Below are positions 51,707 through 60,148 of a stretch of DNA of 64,000 nucleotides, one piece after another. Under the pieces are notes generated by a model, which was not told the DNA's origin, did not search any database, and was given only the letters and a program-made list of their open reading frames with translations. Source of the stretch: Micromonospora sp. WMMA1363 (GTDB lineage: Bacteria > Actinomycetota > Actinomycetes > Mycobacteriales > Micromonosporaceae); contig NZ_JAUALB010000001.1 in the NCBI RefSeq assembly GCF_030345795.1, positions 2,844,001 through 2,908,000 of the forward strand, given 5' to 3'. A program made the translations under genes and the position numbers. The first letter of the stretch is position 1. The number at the start of each line of letters is the position of its first letter.

Positions 51707-53542
51707 TCAGCGGCGGGTGTGGTCGCGGAAGCCGCGGCCGGTCTTCCGCCCGAGGTACCCGGCGGTGACCAGGTGCTCCAGCAGCGGCGCCGGGGCGAAC
51801 CCGGGCTCGCGCAGCTCCAGGTACAGCTCCCGCTGGATGGCCAGCGCGACGTCCAGGCCGACCACGTCGAGCAGCTCGAACGGACCCATCGGGTAGCCAC
51901 AGCCGAGCTTCATCGCGTGGTCGATGTCGTCGGCGGTGGAGTAGCTGGCCTCCAGCATCCGCACCGCGTCGTTGAGGTACGGGAAGAGCAGCGCGTTGAC
52001 GACGAACCCGGACCGGTCCCCGCAGACCACGCCGGTCTTGCCGAGCGCCGCGCAGACCGCCTTGGCGGTGGCGGTGGTCTCGGCCGAGGTGCGGATGGTC
52101 CGCACCACCTCCACCAGCGGCATGATCGGCGCGGGGTTGAAGAAGTGCAGACCCACCACGTCGGCGGGCCGCTGGGTGGCCATCGCCACGTCGATCACCG
52201 GCAGCGACGAGGTGGTGGTGGCGAGCACGACGCCCGGCTTGCAGATCTCGTCGAGGCTGGCGAAGAGCGCCTTCTTGACGCTCAGCTCCTCCACCACGGC
52301 CTCCACCACCAGGTCGACGTCGGCCAGGTGCTCCAGCGTGGCGGACCACGTGATCCGGCTCAGCGCGGCGTCCCGGTCGGTCTCGCTGAGCTTGCCCCGC
52401 ACGACACCCTTGTTGAGCGAGGTCTTGACCGCCTCGAAGACCTTGGCGGACTTCTCCGCACCCCGGGTCACCGAGACCACCTCGTACCGGGCCTTGGCGA
52501 AGACCTCGATGATCCCGGTGGCCATCGTCCCGGAGCCGACGACGCCAATCTTGGTCACGGCCGCGGGGTTCGCAAGCTCACTCCTCGCGCTCCCGGTGCC
52601 ACTCTCGGCATGGCCGTCGGCCAGCGCCGGCTCCGTGTCCACCGGCGTCTGCTCGTCGGGGACGACCACCGGCGAGCCCGGCCGCTCGTAGGTGTAGAAA
52701 CCCCGGCCGGACTTGCGGCCCAGCAGCCCGGCGGTGACCATCTGCTTGATCAGTGGCACCGGGGCATGCCGGCGATCCCGGCCGCCGCGCCGGTACATCG
52801 TGTCCAGGATCTCGTACGCGGTGTCCAGACCGATCAGGTCCATCAGGGCGAGCGGGCCCATCGGCAGACCGCAGCCGAGCTTCATCGCGGCGTCGATGTC
52901 CTCGCGCGTGGCGTACCGCGACTCGAACATGCTCACCGCGTGGTTGAGGTAGCCGAAGAGCAGCGCGTTGGCGATGAAACCGGCCCGGTCGCTGATCGTC
53001 ACGTCGACCTTGCCGAGCCGCTCGCAGAGCCCCTCCACGTCGGCGACCACCTCGGGCGAGGTGACCACGGTGCGGACGATCTCGACCAGCTTCATGACCG
53101 GCGCCGGGTTGAAGAAGTGGATGCCGATGACCTGGTTGGGGCGGGTGGTGGCCACCGAGATCTCGGTGACGGAGAGCGAGGAGGTGTTGGTGGCGAGGAT
53201 TGCCTCCGGCTTGCAGACCCGGTCCAGCTCGGCGAAGATGCGCTGCTTCAGGTCGAGGTGTTCGGGAACGGCCTCGATCACCAGGTCGACCGCGTGCAGC
53301 GCGTCCAGCCCAACCTGCCAGTCCACCCGGGCCAACAGAGCGTCCCGGTCGGCCGCCGCGAGCTTGCCCTTGGCCACCGCCCGGTCGGTCGAGCCGGTCA
53401 GGGTGGCCCGGCCGCGCTCCAGGGCGCCGTCAGAGATCTCGACCGCGACGACGTCGACGCCGTTGCGGGCGAAGACCTCGACGATGCCGGCACCCATGGT
53501 GCCCAGACCGACCACACCCACACTGGTGAACTCGCGAGCCAC
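51707..53542 (-). CDS. tandem-duplicated 3-hydroxyacyl-CoA dehydrogenase
   Basis: 611 residues made of two complete 3-hydroxybutyryl-CoA dehydrogenase units in tandem. Each has a Rossmann loop (VGVVGLGTMGAGIVEVFARNG and IGVVGSGTMATGIIEVFAKARY), the catalytic HFFNPAP motif and a DRAGFIANALL/DRSGFVVNALL segment. The two are joined by a linker at about residues 290-320. It oxidises or forms 3-hydroxybutyryl-CoA next to acetoacetyl-CoA, linking thiolase to crotonyl-CoA chemistry. GTG 53542 has a GGGGAGG ribosome site. CATAAC (53594-53599, minus) is a likely -10 box, with the operator-like motif just after it. Confidence 0.93.
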   Translation of the reverse strand: MAREFTSVGVVGLGTMGAGIVEVFARNGVDVVAVEISDGALERGRATLTGSTDRAVAKGKLAAADRDALLARVDWQVGLDALHAVDLVIEAVPEHLDLKQRIFAELDRVCKPEAILATNTSSLSVTEISVATTRPNQVIGIHFFNPAPVMKLVEIVRTVVTSPEVVADVEGLCERLGKVDVTISDRAGFIANALLFGYLNHAVSMFESRYATREDIDAAMKLGCGLPMGPLALMDLIGLDTAYEILDTMYRRGGRDRRHAPVPLIKQMVTAGLLGRKSGRGFYTYERPGSPVVVPDEQTPVDTEPALADGHAESGTGSARSELANPAAVTKIGVVGSGTMATGIIEVFAKARYEVVSVTRGAEKSAKVFEAVKTSLNKGVVRGKLSETDRDAALSRITWSATLEHLADVDLVVEAVVEELSVKKALFASLDEICKPGVVLATTTSSLPVIDVAMATQRPADVVGLHFFNPAPIMPLVEVVRTIRTSAETTATAKAVCAALGKTGVVCGDRSGFVVNALLFPYLNDAVRMLEASYSTADDIDHAMKLGCGYPMGPFELLDVVGLDVALAIQRELYLELREPGFAPAPLLEHLVTAGYLGRKTGRGFRDHTRR

Positions 53543-53578
53543 GACCGGCCTCCCCTGGTTCGCTCCACACAGCCGACA

Positions 53579-53599
53579 TGAACGGCCGCTAAGGTTATG
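53579..53599 (-). promoter_or_regulatory. promoter and operator-like motif of the 3-hydroxyacyl-CoA dehydrogenase gene
   Basis: TGAACGGCCGCTAAGG (53579-53594) is the near-twin of the motif at icmA. CATAAC, the likely -10 box on the minus strand (53594-53599), abuts it, so a bound protein would block the transcription start. Confidence 0.55.
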
Positions 53600-53774
53600 C
53601 GCGCGAGTCTGCCACGTGACGCAGGGTTGTCGAGACGCGGTGGGATATTTCACCACACCGCCCCGGTCGGCGGGCCCGGTCGGCCGGCGCGGGCTCCGCG
53701 GGGTCGGCCCGCAGCGGCCACCAGTTCGCCGGCCGCTCGAGGTGCGGACGGTGGACCGGGGCCCGGGGAGCTGG

Positions 53775-54296
53775 TCAGACCCGCGCGGCGTCGGCGGGCT
53801 CCACCGGGTTGGACGTGGCGTCCGACGTCTCGGACGACGCCGACGCCACCAGTTCCGGAGCCGACCCGGCGGGCCGAGCCTCGCCCGGGATGCGTTCCGA
53901 TCCGGCGATCGGCAGTGGCAGGGTCGGCCGGTGGTCGCGACGCGACTGGCCGAAGCTCAGCCCGATCGGATCCGTCCGAGCCACCCCCGGGTCGTAGACC
54001 CGCAGCTCGGTGCGGCCGATCCGGAGCACGTCACCGTCGGCGAGGCGTTCCACTCCGGTGATGCGTCGGTCGTTGAGCCACGTGCCGTTCGTCGAGCTGA
54101 GATCGGCCACCGACGCCCCCTCCGGGGCCAGCCACATCTCGACGTGCCGTCGGCTCAGGTGCGGGTCGGCGACGACGACGTCCGCCGTCGGCGCCCGCCC
54201 GACCACCAACCGGATGCGTCCGAGCCGGAAGCTCAACCCTCGCATCGGCCCGCCGGCGACCGTCAACAGCGGCCGAAACTCCGAATGCTCCTCCAT
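53775..54296 (-). CDS. FHA-domain protein
   Basis: 173 residues. The FHA domain covers about residues 10-105 with the phospho-Thr-binding motifs LVVGRAPTADVVV, LSRRHVEMWL and STNGTWLNDRRI, then LADGDVLRIGRTELRV. The remaining 70 residues are disordered and Pro/Ala-rich. FHA domains bind phosphothreonine peptides, commonly made by Ser/Thr kinases of the PknB type; no kinase is encoded nearby. The first Met (54296) starts just before the conserved region; an upstream GTG at 54314 is possible. Confidence 0.9.
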   Translation of the reverse strand: MEEHSEFRPLLTVAGGPMRGLSFRLGRIRLVVGRAPTADVVVADPHLSRRHVEMWLAPEGASVADLSSTNGTWLNDRRITGVERLADGDVLRIGRTELRVYDPGVARTDPIGLSFGQSRRDHRPTLPLPIAGSERIPGEARPAGSAPELVASASSETSDATSNPVEPADAARV

Positions 54297-54596
54297 GGAC
54301 AGTCTGCCCTCCACCCCGGGGTCACCCCGCGTCAGCCTGCCACCACACGGCAGCCGCCATCACCACCGGGCGGCCATCTCCCGGTCGTCAAGCCAGACAT
54401 CTCCCATTCGGTTCTTCGGCGGCCGGTGTCCGGAATCCGATATTGACGGATGCGCAGCCCGCCCCGACGCACCCCGCCCCAACGCACGAGGCAGGGGCCC
54501 GTTCCGCCCGACGTCCGGGACCGCTCAACGGTCCGGGAGCGCTCACCCGCCCCGCAACCCCTACCAATGAGTAGTTCTCAGATCTAGACTTCCGTC
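54297..54596. other. 300-bp divergent promoter region (FHA / aldehyde dehydrogenase)
   Basis: No gene is supported. It contains the TAGACT -10 box (54585-54590) of the aldehyde dehydrogenase gene, 6 nt before its ATG. No clear operator was found. Confidence 0.5.
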
Positions 54597-56093
54597 ATGA
54601 CGGCTGTGAATGTCCCGGGCGTCCCGGTCATCGAGGACGGTCTGCTCGTGTCGACGAGTCCGGCGACCGGCGCGGAGGCAACGCGGGTGCCGGCCGCGAC
54701 CGTGGCGGACGTCGAGGCGACGGTGGCCCGGGCCCGCGCCGCCGCCACCTGGTGGGCCGGGCTGGGTTTCACCGGCCGGCGGGAGCTGCTGCTACGCTGG
54801 CGCGGCCTGCTCGCCAAGCGGGTCGAGGAGCTCGCCGAGCTGGTGCATGTCGAGGGCGGCAAGCCGGTCGCCGACGCGATCGTCGAAATCGTCAGCGCCG
54901 TCGAGCACGTCGACTGGGCCGCCCGCAACGCCCGCCGGGTGCTCGGGCCACGACGGGTGCGGTCCCGGCTCGTGCTGGCCGAGTTCTCCGCCCACCTGGA
55001 ATACCAGCCGCACGGCGTGGTCGGCGTGATCGGCCCGTGGAACTACCCCGTCTTCACCCCGATCGGATCGGCCGCGTACGCGCTGGCGGCCGGGAACACG
55101 GTGGTGCTCAAACCCAGCGAGTACACGCCCGCCGTAGGGCAGTGGCTGGTCGACACGTTCACCGAGGTCGTCGGCGAACAGCCGGTGTTCAGCGCGGTGC
55201 ACGGGCTCGGTGACGTCGGCGCGGCACTGTGCCGGTCCGGGGTCAACAAGGTGGCTTTCACCGGCTCGACGGCCACCGCCCGGAAGGTGATGGCCGCCTG
55301 CGCCGAGTCGCTCACCCCCGTCCTGATCGAGGCGGGCGGCAAGGACGCGATGATCGTCGACGTCGACGCCGACCTGGACGCCGCCGCCGACGCCTGCGTC
55401 TGGGGCGCGCTCACCAACGCCGGCCAGACCTGCATCGGCATCGAGCGGGCGTACGCCGTCGAACCGGTCTTCGACGCCTTCGTCGACAAGGTGGTCCAGC
55501 GGGCGGGTCGGCTCACCGTCGGTGCCGACGGCGCCGACATCGGGCCGATCACCATGCCGAGCCAGCTCGACGTGATCCGCCGGCACATCGAGGACGCGCT
55601 GGCCCGGGGCGGTCGCGCGGTGCTGGGCGGCGCCGAGGCGGTGCAGCCGCCGTACGTACGGCCGACCGTGCTGGTGGACGTCCCCGAGGACTCGGCCGCC
55701 GTCCGTGAGGAGACCTTCGGCCCGACGTTGACCATCAGCCGGGTACGCGACACCGAGGAGGCACTCACCCGGGCCAACGCCCTTTCGTACGGCCTGGGGG
55801 GTTCGGTTTTCGGCCGGCGGCGGGCCGTGGCGGTGGCGCGGCGCCTACGCTCCGGGATGGCCTCGGTGAACTCGACCCTGACCTTCGCCGGGATGCCCAC
55901 GCTGCCCTTCGGCGGCGTGGGCGACTCGGGCTTCGGACGCATCCACGGCGCGGACGGCCTGCGCGAGTTCGCGCGGGCCAAGGCCATCACCCGTCGCCGG
56001 GCCCGGTCGCTCCTGCCCGCGACAACCTTCGACCGCACCGACGCCGACGTCGCCCGGCTCGTCCGGGTCGTCAAGCTGATGTACGGACGTTGA
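54597..56093 (+). CDS. aldehyde dehydrogenase
   Basis: 498 residues of the NAD(P)-dependent aldehyde dehydrogenase superfamily: GPWNYPVFTPIGSAAYALAAGNTVVLKPSEYTP, FTGSTATARKVMAACAESL, the catalytic Glu in LIEAGGKDAMIV and the catalytic Cys in NAGQTCIGIERAY. It oxidises an aldehyde to the acid; the substrate is not evident. The ATG has no ribosome site but TAGACT lies 6 nt upstream, the clearest leaderless promoter in the window. It is convergent with nucS, with a 16-nt gap. Confidence 0.94.
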   Translation: MTAVNVPGVPVIEDGLLVSTSPATGAEATRVPAATVADVEATVARARAAATWWAGLGFTGRRELLLRWRGLLAKRVEELAELVHVEGGKPVADAIVEIVSAVEHVDWAARNARRVLGPRRVRSRLVLAEFSAHLEYQPHGVVGVIGPWNYPVFTPIGSAAYALAAGNTVVLKPSEYTPAVGQWLVDTFTEVVGEQPVFSAVHGLGDVGAALCRSGVNKVAFTGSTATARKVMAACAESLTPVLIEAGGKDAMIVDVDADLDAAADACVWGALTNAGQTCIGIERAYAVEPVFDAFVDKVVQRAGRLTVGADGADIGPITMPSQLDVIRRHIEDALARGGRAVLGGAEAVQPPYVRPTVLVDVPEDSAAVREETFGPTLTISRVRDTEEALTRANALSYGLGGSVFGRRRAVAVARRLRSGMASVNSTLTFAGMPTLPFGGVGDSGFGRIHGADGLREFARAKAITRRRARSLLPATTFDRTDADVARLVRVVKLMYGR

Positions 56094-56109
56094 CCCTCGA
56101 CGACCGTGG

Positions 56110-56769
56110 TCAGAACAGGGTTAGTTCATCGCGTTCGATGCCGCGGAGCTTGTCGTAGTCGACGACCGCGCAGCGGATGCCGCGGTCCGTCGCGAGGACC
56201 CGCGCCTGCGGCTTGATCTCCTGCGCCGCGAAGACCCCGCTGACGGGGGCGAGCAGCGGATCCCGGTTGAGTAGCTCGAGGTAGCGGGTGAGCTGCTCGA
56301 CGCCGTCGATCTCACCACGGCGCTTCACCTCGACCGCGACCGTGCCCTGTTCGGCGTCGCGGCACAGCAGGTCGACCGGGCCGATCGCGGTCATGTACTC
56401 CCGGCGGATCAGCGTGAAGCCCTCGCCCAGGGTCGCCGGGTTGGCCGCCAGCAGCTCCTGCAGGTGCGCTTCGACGCCGTCCTTGCGCAGCCCTGGGTCG
56501 ACGCCGAGGTCGTACGACGTGTCCTGGAAGATCTCCTCCAGCGTGATCCGCAGCTCCTCGCCGGCCTTGTTGACCACCCGCCAGACACCCGGTGCCTCCT
56601 CCAGCCGGCACGGCGGGCTCATCCAGTTCAACGGCTTGTACGCCCGGTCGTCCGCATGGATCGACACCGACCCGTCCGCCTTCACCATCAGCAGCCGGGT
56701 GGCCGGCGGCAGGTGGGCCGAGAGCCGTCCGACATAGTCCACCGAGCACTTCGCAATCACCAACCGCAC
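56110..56769 (-). CDS. nucS: mismatch-specific endonuclease NucS
   Basis: 219 residues. N-terminal dimerisation domain ([52 protein letters not shown]) and C-terminal nuclease domain with [36 protein letters not shown] (the E-x-K metal site) and a short C-terminus ending ELTLF. NucS cuts mismatched DNA and replaces MutS/MutL in most actinobacteria; the terminal hydrophobic tail resembles a beta-clamp interaction motif. GTG 56769 lies 6 nt after TACCCT on the minus strand with no ribosome site, so the mRNA is likely leaderless. Confidence 0.96.
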   Translation of the reverse strand: MRLVIAKCSVDYVGRLSAHLPPATRLLMVKADGSVSIHADDRAYKPLNWMSPPCRLEEAPGVWRVVNKAGEELRITLEEIFQDTSYDLGVDPGLRKDGVEAHLQELLAANPATLGEGFTLIRREYMTAIGPVDLLCRDAEQGTVAVEVKRRGEIDGVEQLTRYLELLNRDPLLAPVSGVFAAQEIKPQARVLATDRGIRCAVVDYDKLRGIERDELTLF

Positions 56770-56840
56770 CCGACGAGGGTAGCGGAGGACCGGCCCCACG
56801 CCACCGAGCGCCACTGGCGTGCCGGTGCGATGCTGAGACG

Positions 56841-57458
56841 GTGCTCGAAGTGCTCACCGGTACCGGCCTCGCCGCCTCGGCGGGCCTGAACGCGTACATC
56901 CCCCTGCTCACCGTGGGGCTGCTCGCCCGCTACACCGACGTGATCGACCCGCCGGCGGGGTGGCAGTGGCTCGGCAACGGCTGGGTGCTGACCATCCTGG
57001 CCGTGCTGCTCGCGGTGGAGATGATGGCGGACAAGGTCCCGGTGGTCGACCACGTCAACGACGTCGTGCAGACCGTTGTCCGACCGACCGCGGGTGGCCT
57101 GGCGTTCGGGGCCGGCGCGACGTCCGAGACGGTCACGGTGAGCGACCCGGCGAGCTTCTTCGCCTCGAACCAGTGGGCCCCGGTGGTGACCGGTGTCCTG
57201 GTCGCGCTCGGCGTGCACTTGGTCAAGTCCGCCGTCCGGCCGATCGTCAACGGGACCACGGCCGGGGTCGGGGCGCCGGTGGTGAGTACCGCCGAGGACG
57301 TCACCAGTGTGGTGGTGTCGGTGGTCGCCATCCTTCTGCCGGTCCTCGTGCTGGCGTTCCTGCTCGGCCTGGTGTTCTTCCTCTTCTGGTTCGTGCGTCG
57401 CCGCGCCGACCGCCGTCGGCGACGCGAGGCGGCGCGCGCCGCCGGTTTCCGCGTCTGA
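56841..57458 (+). CDS. DUF4126 membrane protein
   Basis: 205 residues with about four or five transmembrane helices: [27 protein letters not shown] at the N-terminus, [34 protein letters not shown], and a helix-rich C-terminus ending in a very basic tail [17 protein letters not shown]. This is the DUF4126 family, of unknown function. The GTG at 56841 is preceded 6 nt upstream by GATGCT with no ribosome site. It is divergent from nucS, 71 nt away. Confidence 0.85.
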   Translation: MLEVLTGTGLAASAGLNAYIPLLTVGLLARYTDVIDPPAGWQWLGNGWVLTILAVLLAVEMMADKVPVVDHVNDVVQTVVRPTAGGLAFGAGATSETVTVSDPASFFASNQWAPVVTGVLVALGVHLVKSAVRPIVNGTTAGVGAPVVSTAEDVTSVVVSVVAILLPVLVLAFLLGLVFFLFWFVRRRADRRRRREAARAAGFRV

Positions 57459-57505
57459 TCCGCCGTGGACCCCTGGCTGACACCCGCCCTCCGGGCGGGA
57501 GACGC

Positions 57506-57537
57506 CGCTGGCCGGCACCCGCGGGTGCCGGCCGGCG
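57506..57537. terminator. bidirectional hairpin terminator
   Basis: GCCGGCACCC (57511-57520) and GGGTGCCGGC (57523-57532) form a stem extended by further pairs on both sides. It lies between the convergent DUF4126 and lysozyme-like genes. Confidence 0.8.
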
Positions 57538-57549
57538 TGGCTCGGTGGG

Positions 57550-58167
57550 TCAGCTGTTCCAGTGCTCGGCGACCAGGTCAGCGGCCTGGGTTTCCCACTG
57601 GGCGTAGTGGAACGGGTACGCCGACACCTGCACCGTCTGCGCGGCCTCGGTCAGCGGCATGTCCTGCCAACCGTCGACCTGCTTCAAACCCTTCAGGAAC
57701 GCGGTGGTCGAGTACTCCGGGTCGGTGATCTGCTCCACCGTGCCCCAACCCGAGGACGGGCGCTGCTGGAACAGGCCCTGCGAGTCGTGGTCGTTGCGCT
57801 CACCCAGGTGACCCAGGTTCTCCAGCTTCGACTCCTGCAGGCTGGTGGCGATCGCGACCACGGCAGCCCGCTCGTCCATACCCGCCTTCTTCGTCGCCGC
57901 GACGATCGCCTGCGCGTTGTCCACCTGCTCGCCGGACAGACCGATGCGCGACTGGGTGCCCTGAGTCCCGTGCGGGATCAGCGTGGCCATGTCGGGCTTG
58001 TCGGCCTGCTTGTCGGCCTGCACGGCCGCGGCGACCGGCGGGGCGTCGACCGCCGGCGTGTCGACCGCGGTGGTGGTGGAGTCGTGGTTCAGCGGACCGG
58101 CGGCGAGACCGCCGGCGATGGCCAGACCAGCAATACCGAGAGCGCTCTTGCGCAGCATCGAGTTCAT
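57550..58167 (-). CDS. secreted lysozyme-like protein
   Basis: 205 residues. Signal peptide (LRKSALGIAGLAIAGGLAAG), a Thr/Val/Ala/Asp-rich linker, then a compact domain: VDNAQAIVAATKKAGMDERAAVVAIATSLQESKLENLGHLGERNDHDSQGLFQQRPSSGWGTVEQITDPEYSTTAFLKGL. The Glu in LQES and the SQGLFQQRPS loop match the soluble lytic transglycosylase/lysozyme-like fold seen in actinobacterial wall enzymes, some misnamed heavy-metal transporters. It probably cleaves or binds peptidoglycan outside the cell. A CGGAG site precedes the ATG at 58167. It is convergent with the DUF4126 gene across a hairpin. Confidence 0.78.
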   Translation of the reverse strand: MNSMLRKSALGIAGLAIAGGLAAGPLNHDSTTTAVDTPAVDAPPVAAAVQADKQADKPDMATLIPHGTQGTQSRIGLSGEQVDNAQAIVAATKKAGMDERAAVVAIATSLQESKLENLGHLGERNDHDSQGLFQQRPSSGWGTVEQITDPEYSTTAFLKGLKQVDGWQDMPLTEAAQTVQVSAYPFHYAQWETQAADLVAEHWNS

Positions 58168-58699
58168 CGGAAAGCTCCGTTCGGGGGTAGGCACCCGCGC
58201 CGACAACGGGGGAATAATCGGCGCACGGGTGCGTCGTTCGGGGCTCGCGGGGCGTTCGGAAACTCGTGGGCGGGGATCAGGCGGGGATCACACCGGATGC
58301 CCCGGATGTCCGGATCGGCGACTTGCGCGGGGCGCGGGGCCCTCACGGCGCCGGACCTTGTGTAACGACCGCCGGGCCGCCATCATTCCGGCGCGGAGGT
58401 CCGCATCCATCCCTGCTCGGGCGGCGGCCCTGCTCGATCGTCCAGGTGGTGTAACGCCCCCGCCCCGGTCGCGATTCCGGCGGCGGGATGCCGTCGGTCA
58501 CATCCCGGGACCGGCCACCTTGATCGACATCGAATCCGGACATCCGGAGCGAGCCACGCGGACGGGCCGGGGGCAAGAGTTTCCTGCGCCCCGAAGCCGC
58601 TCCCGCAGTCCGCGCATCCGAACTGAGACGGGATGATGTCGAGTGCGCCGGTCCGGAGAAGGGCCACCGCGCAACCGACGACACTGGGATCATCTACCG
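58168..58699. other. 532-bp divergent intergenic region
   Basis: No gene is supported. Two GTGTAACG elements lie at 58360-58367 and 58449-58456, 89 bp apart in the same orientation. I looked for a cyclic-di-AMP riboswitch of the kind found upstream of wall-lytic genes and saw no convincing one. GATCAT (58688-58693) lies 6 nt before the GTG of the deacetylase gene. Confidence 0.5.
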
Positions 58700-59650
58700 G
58701 TGTCCGTGAAGAAGTCCCACATTCGGCTCGCCGCGACCGTCGCCGCCGTGGTCGGCGCGGTGGCCCTGCTGACCCTCCCGGTCGCCGTCCGCCAGCCCGA
58801 CGTAGGAGAAAGCATCGTTTGGTTGCCCCCGGACCCACCGGCGGCCACGACGACGGGGAAGGCGGCGGCCGACGACCGGGACCGGGTCCCGGTCGGCACG
58901 CCCACGCCGACCGGGGCCGGAACGCCGTCCCCGGAGGCCCCCGCCCTGCCCGGTGCGACCCGGCCCGGGACGCAACCGCCGGTGGTCGACCACGGCCCAC
59001 GGACCGGCAACAAGGTGGCCCTCACCTTCGACGCGGACATGACCGACGCCATGCGGTACCAGCTGCGCAGCGGTGCCGTGCGGTCGTACGCGAACCTCAG
59101 GATCATCGACCTGCTGGAACGGGAACGCGTGCCGGCCACCTTCTTCCTGACCGGCAAGTGGGTCGAGCAGTATCCGCAGGTCACCCGGCGGCTCGCCGCC
59201 AATCCACGGTTCGAGCTGGCCAACCACACCTACGGGCACCTGGCCTTCACACCGGACTGCTACGGCCTGCCGCGGTTGCCCCGGCAGCAGATGACCGCCG
59301 ACGTGGACCGGACATTCGAGGTGGTGACGCCGTACGGCGGCCGGCAGACCCGGTACTTCCGCTTCCCCGGGCTCTGCCACGACCGCGCGGCGCTGGCGGC
59401 GCTGGCCCCGCTGGGTGTCACGGTGGTGGACGGTGACGTGGTGAGCGGTGACCCCTTCGCCACGTCGTGGCGGCCGATCGTCCGGGCGGTGCTGGACGGC
59501 GTACGCCCCGGCTCGGTGGTCGTCCTACACGTCACCGAGGCGAACGCGCCGATGACCGACGAGGCGCTGCCACACATCCTCGCCGGGCTGGCCGAACGGG
59601 GACTGGAGCCGGCGCCGCTGTCCGAGGTGCTCGGTCACATCGACCGGTGA
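58700..59650 (+). CDS. exported polysaccharide deacetylase
   Basis: 316 residues. A short basic N-terminus and a hydrophobic signal anchor (IRLAATVAAVVGAVALLTLPVAV) precede a Pro/Thr/Ala-rich linker and a NodB-type catalytic domain. The domain has VALTFDADMTDAM (metal/catalytic Asp pair), FELANHTYGHLAFTPDCYG (HxxxH-type metal ligands) and RYFRFPGLCHD, ending SVVVLHVTEANAPMTDEALPHIL. The fold removes acetyl groups from glycans such as peptidoglycan or chitin. It acts outside the membrane. GTG 58700 has GATCAT 6 nt before it and no ribosome site. Confidence 0.88.
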   Translation: MSVKKSHIRLAATVAAVVGAVALLTLPVAVRQPDVGESIVWLPPDPPAATTTGKAAADDRDRVPVGTPTPTGAGTPSPEAPALPGATRPGTQPPVVDHGPRTGNKVALTFDADMTDAMRYQLRSGAVRSYANLRIIDLLERERVPATFFLTGKWVEQYPQVTRRLAANPRFELANHTYGHLAFTPDCYGLPRLPRQQMTADVDRTFEVVTPYGGRQTRYFRFPGLCHDRAALAALAPLGVTVVDGDVVSGDPFATSWRPIVRAVLDGVRPGSVVVLHVTEANAPMTDEALPHILAGLAERGLEPAPLSEVLGHIDR

Positions 59651-59735
59651 CGGGTCGATCGCGGTCGGCGGTGACACCTGGGAGCGGGGCACCGGTAGGA
59701 CCGACGAAACGCCGAACGCGAACCGTCCAAACATC

Positions 59736-59741
59736 TAAAAT
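59736..59741 (+). promoter_or_regulatory. -10 box TAAAAT before the DUF1540 gene
   Basis: TAAAAT lies in a strikingly A-rich patch (acatctaaaataggaaaaag), unusual for this GC-rich region, 26 nt before the ATG at 59767. Confidence 0.5.
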
Positions 59742-59766
59742 AGGAAAAAGTAGGGAGGAGGTCGGC

Positions 59767-60066
59767 ATGACCGCAGCGATGGAGATGCCCCGCGTCCAGG
59801 AATGCGTGGTCGCGGCGTGCGCATACAACCACACCGGCGACTGCCACGCCTTCGCCATCACGATCGGCAGCGTGGATCACGCCCACTGCTACACGTTCGT
59901 CGAGATGCCCACCGTCCGGGCCGGCGTCGACGGCCAGATCGCGCAGGTGGGCGCCTGCCAGCGGGCCGACTGCCGGCACAACGACCAACTGGAGTGTCAG
60001 GCGCCGGGCATCAGGGTCGGCCCGGACAACGACCTGGCCGACTGCATGACGTACGCCAGCCGCTGA
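59767..60066 (+). CDS. DUF1540 Cys-rich protein
   Basis: 99 residues containing two DUF1540-type units: QECVVAACAYNHTGDCHAFAITIG followed by a distant Cys, and GACQRADCRHNDQLECQAPGIRVGPDNDLADC. The regular Cys/His pattern suggests zinc or another metal is bound. No function is known for the family. GGAGGAGGTCGGC provides a strong ribosome site and TAAAAT a good promoter, so expression is probably high. Confidence 0.88.
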   Translation: MTAAMEMPRVQECVVAACAYNHTGDCHAFAITIGSVDHAHCYTFVEMPTVRAGVDGQIAQVGACQRADCRHNDQLECQAPGIRVGPDNDLADCMTYASR

Positions 60067-60148
60067 CCGCCGGGTGAGAAACCGGCACCGCGCCACGCGG
60101 GCCGACCAGGACCCGGTACGACGTCGGGCCACAGCCGAGGGTCCTTCC

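Noticed and set aside
58168..58640. Cyclic-di-AMP riboswitch upstream of the lysozyme-like gene
   Set aside because: I compared the leader with the known features of that element by eye and found no convincing conserved core.
60067..60148. Terminator between the DUF1540 and mutase genes
   Set aside because: Only weak, imperfect pairings are visible in this convergent gap.
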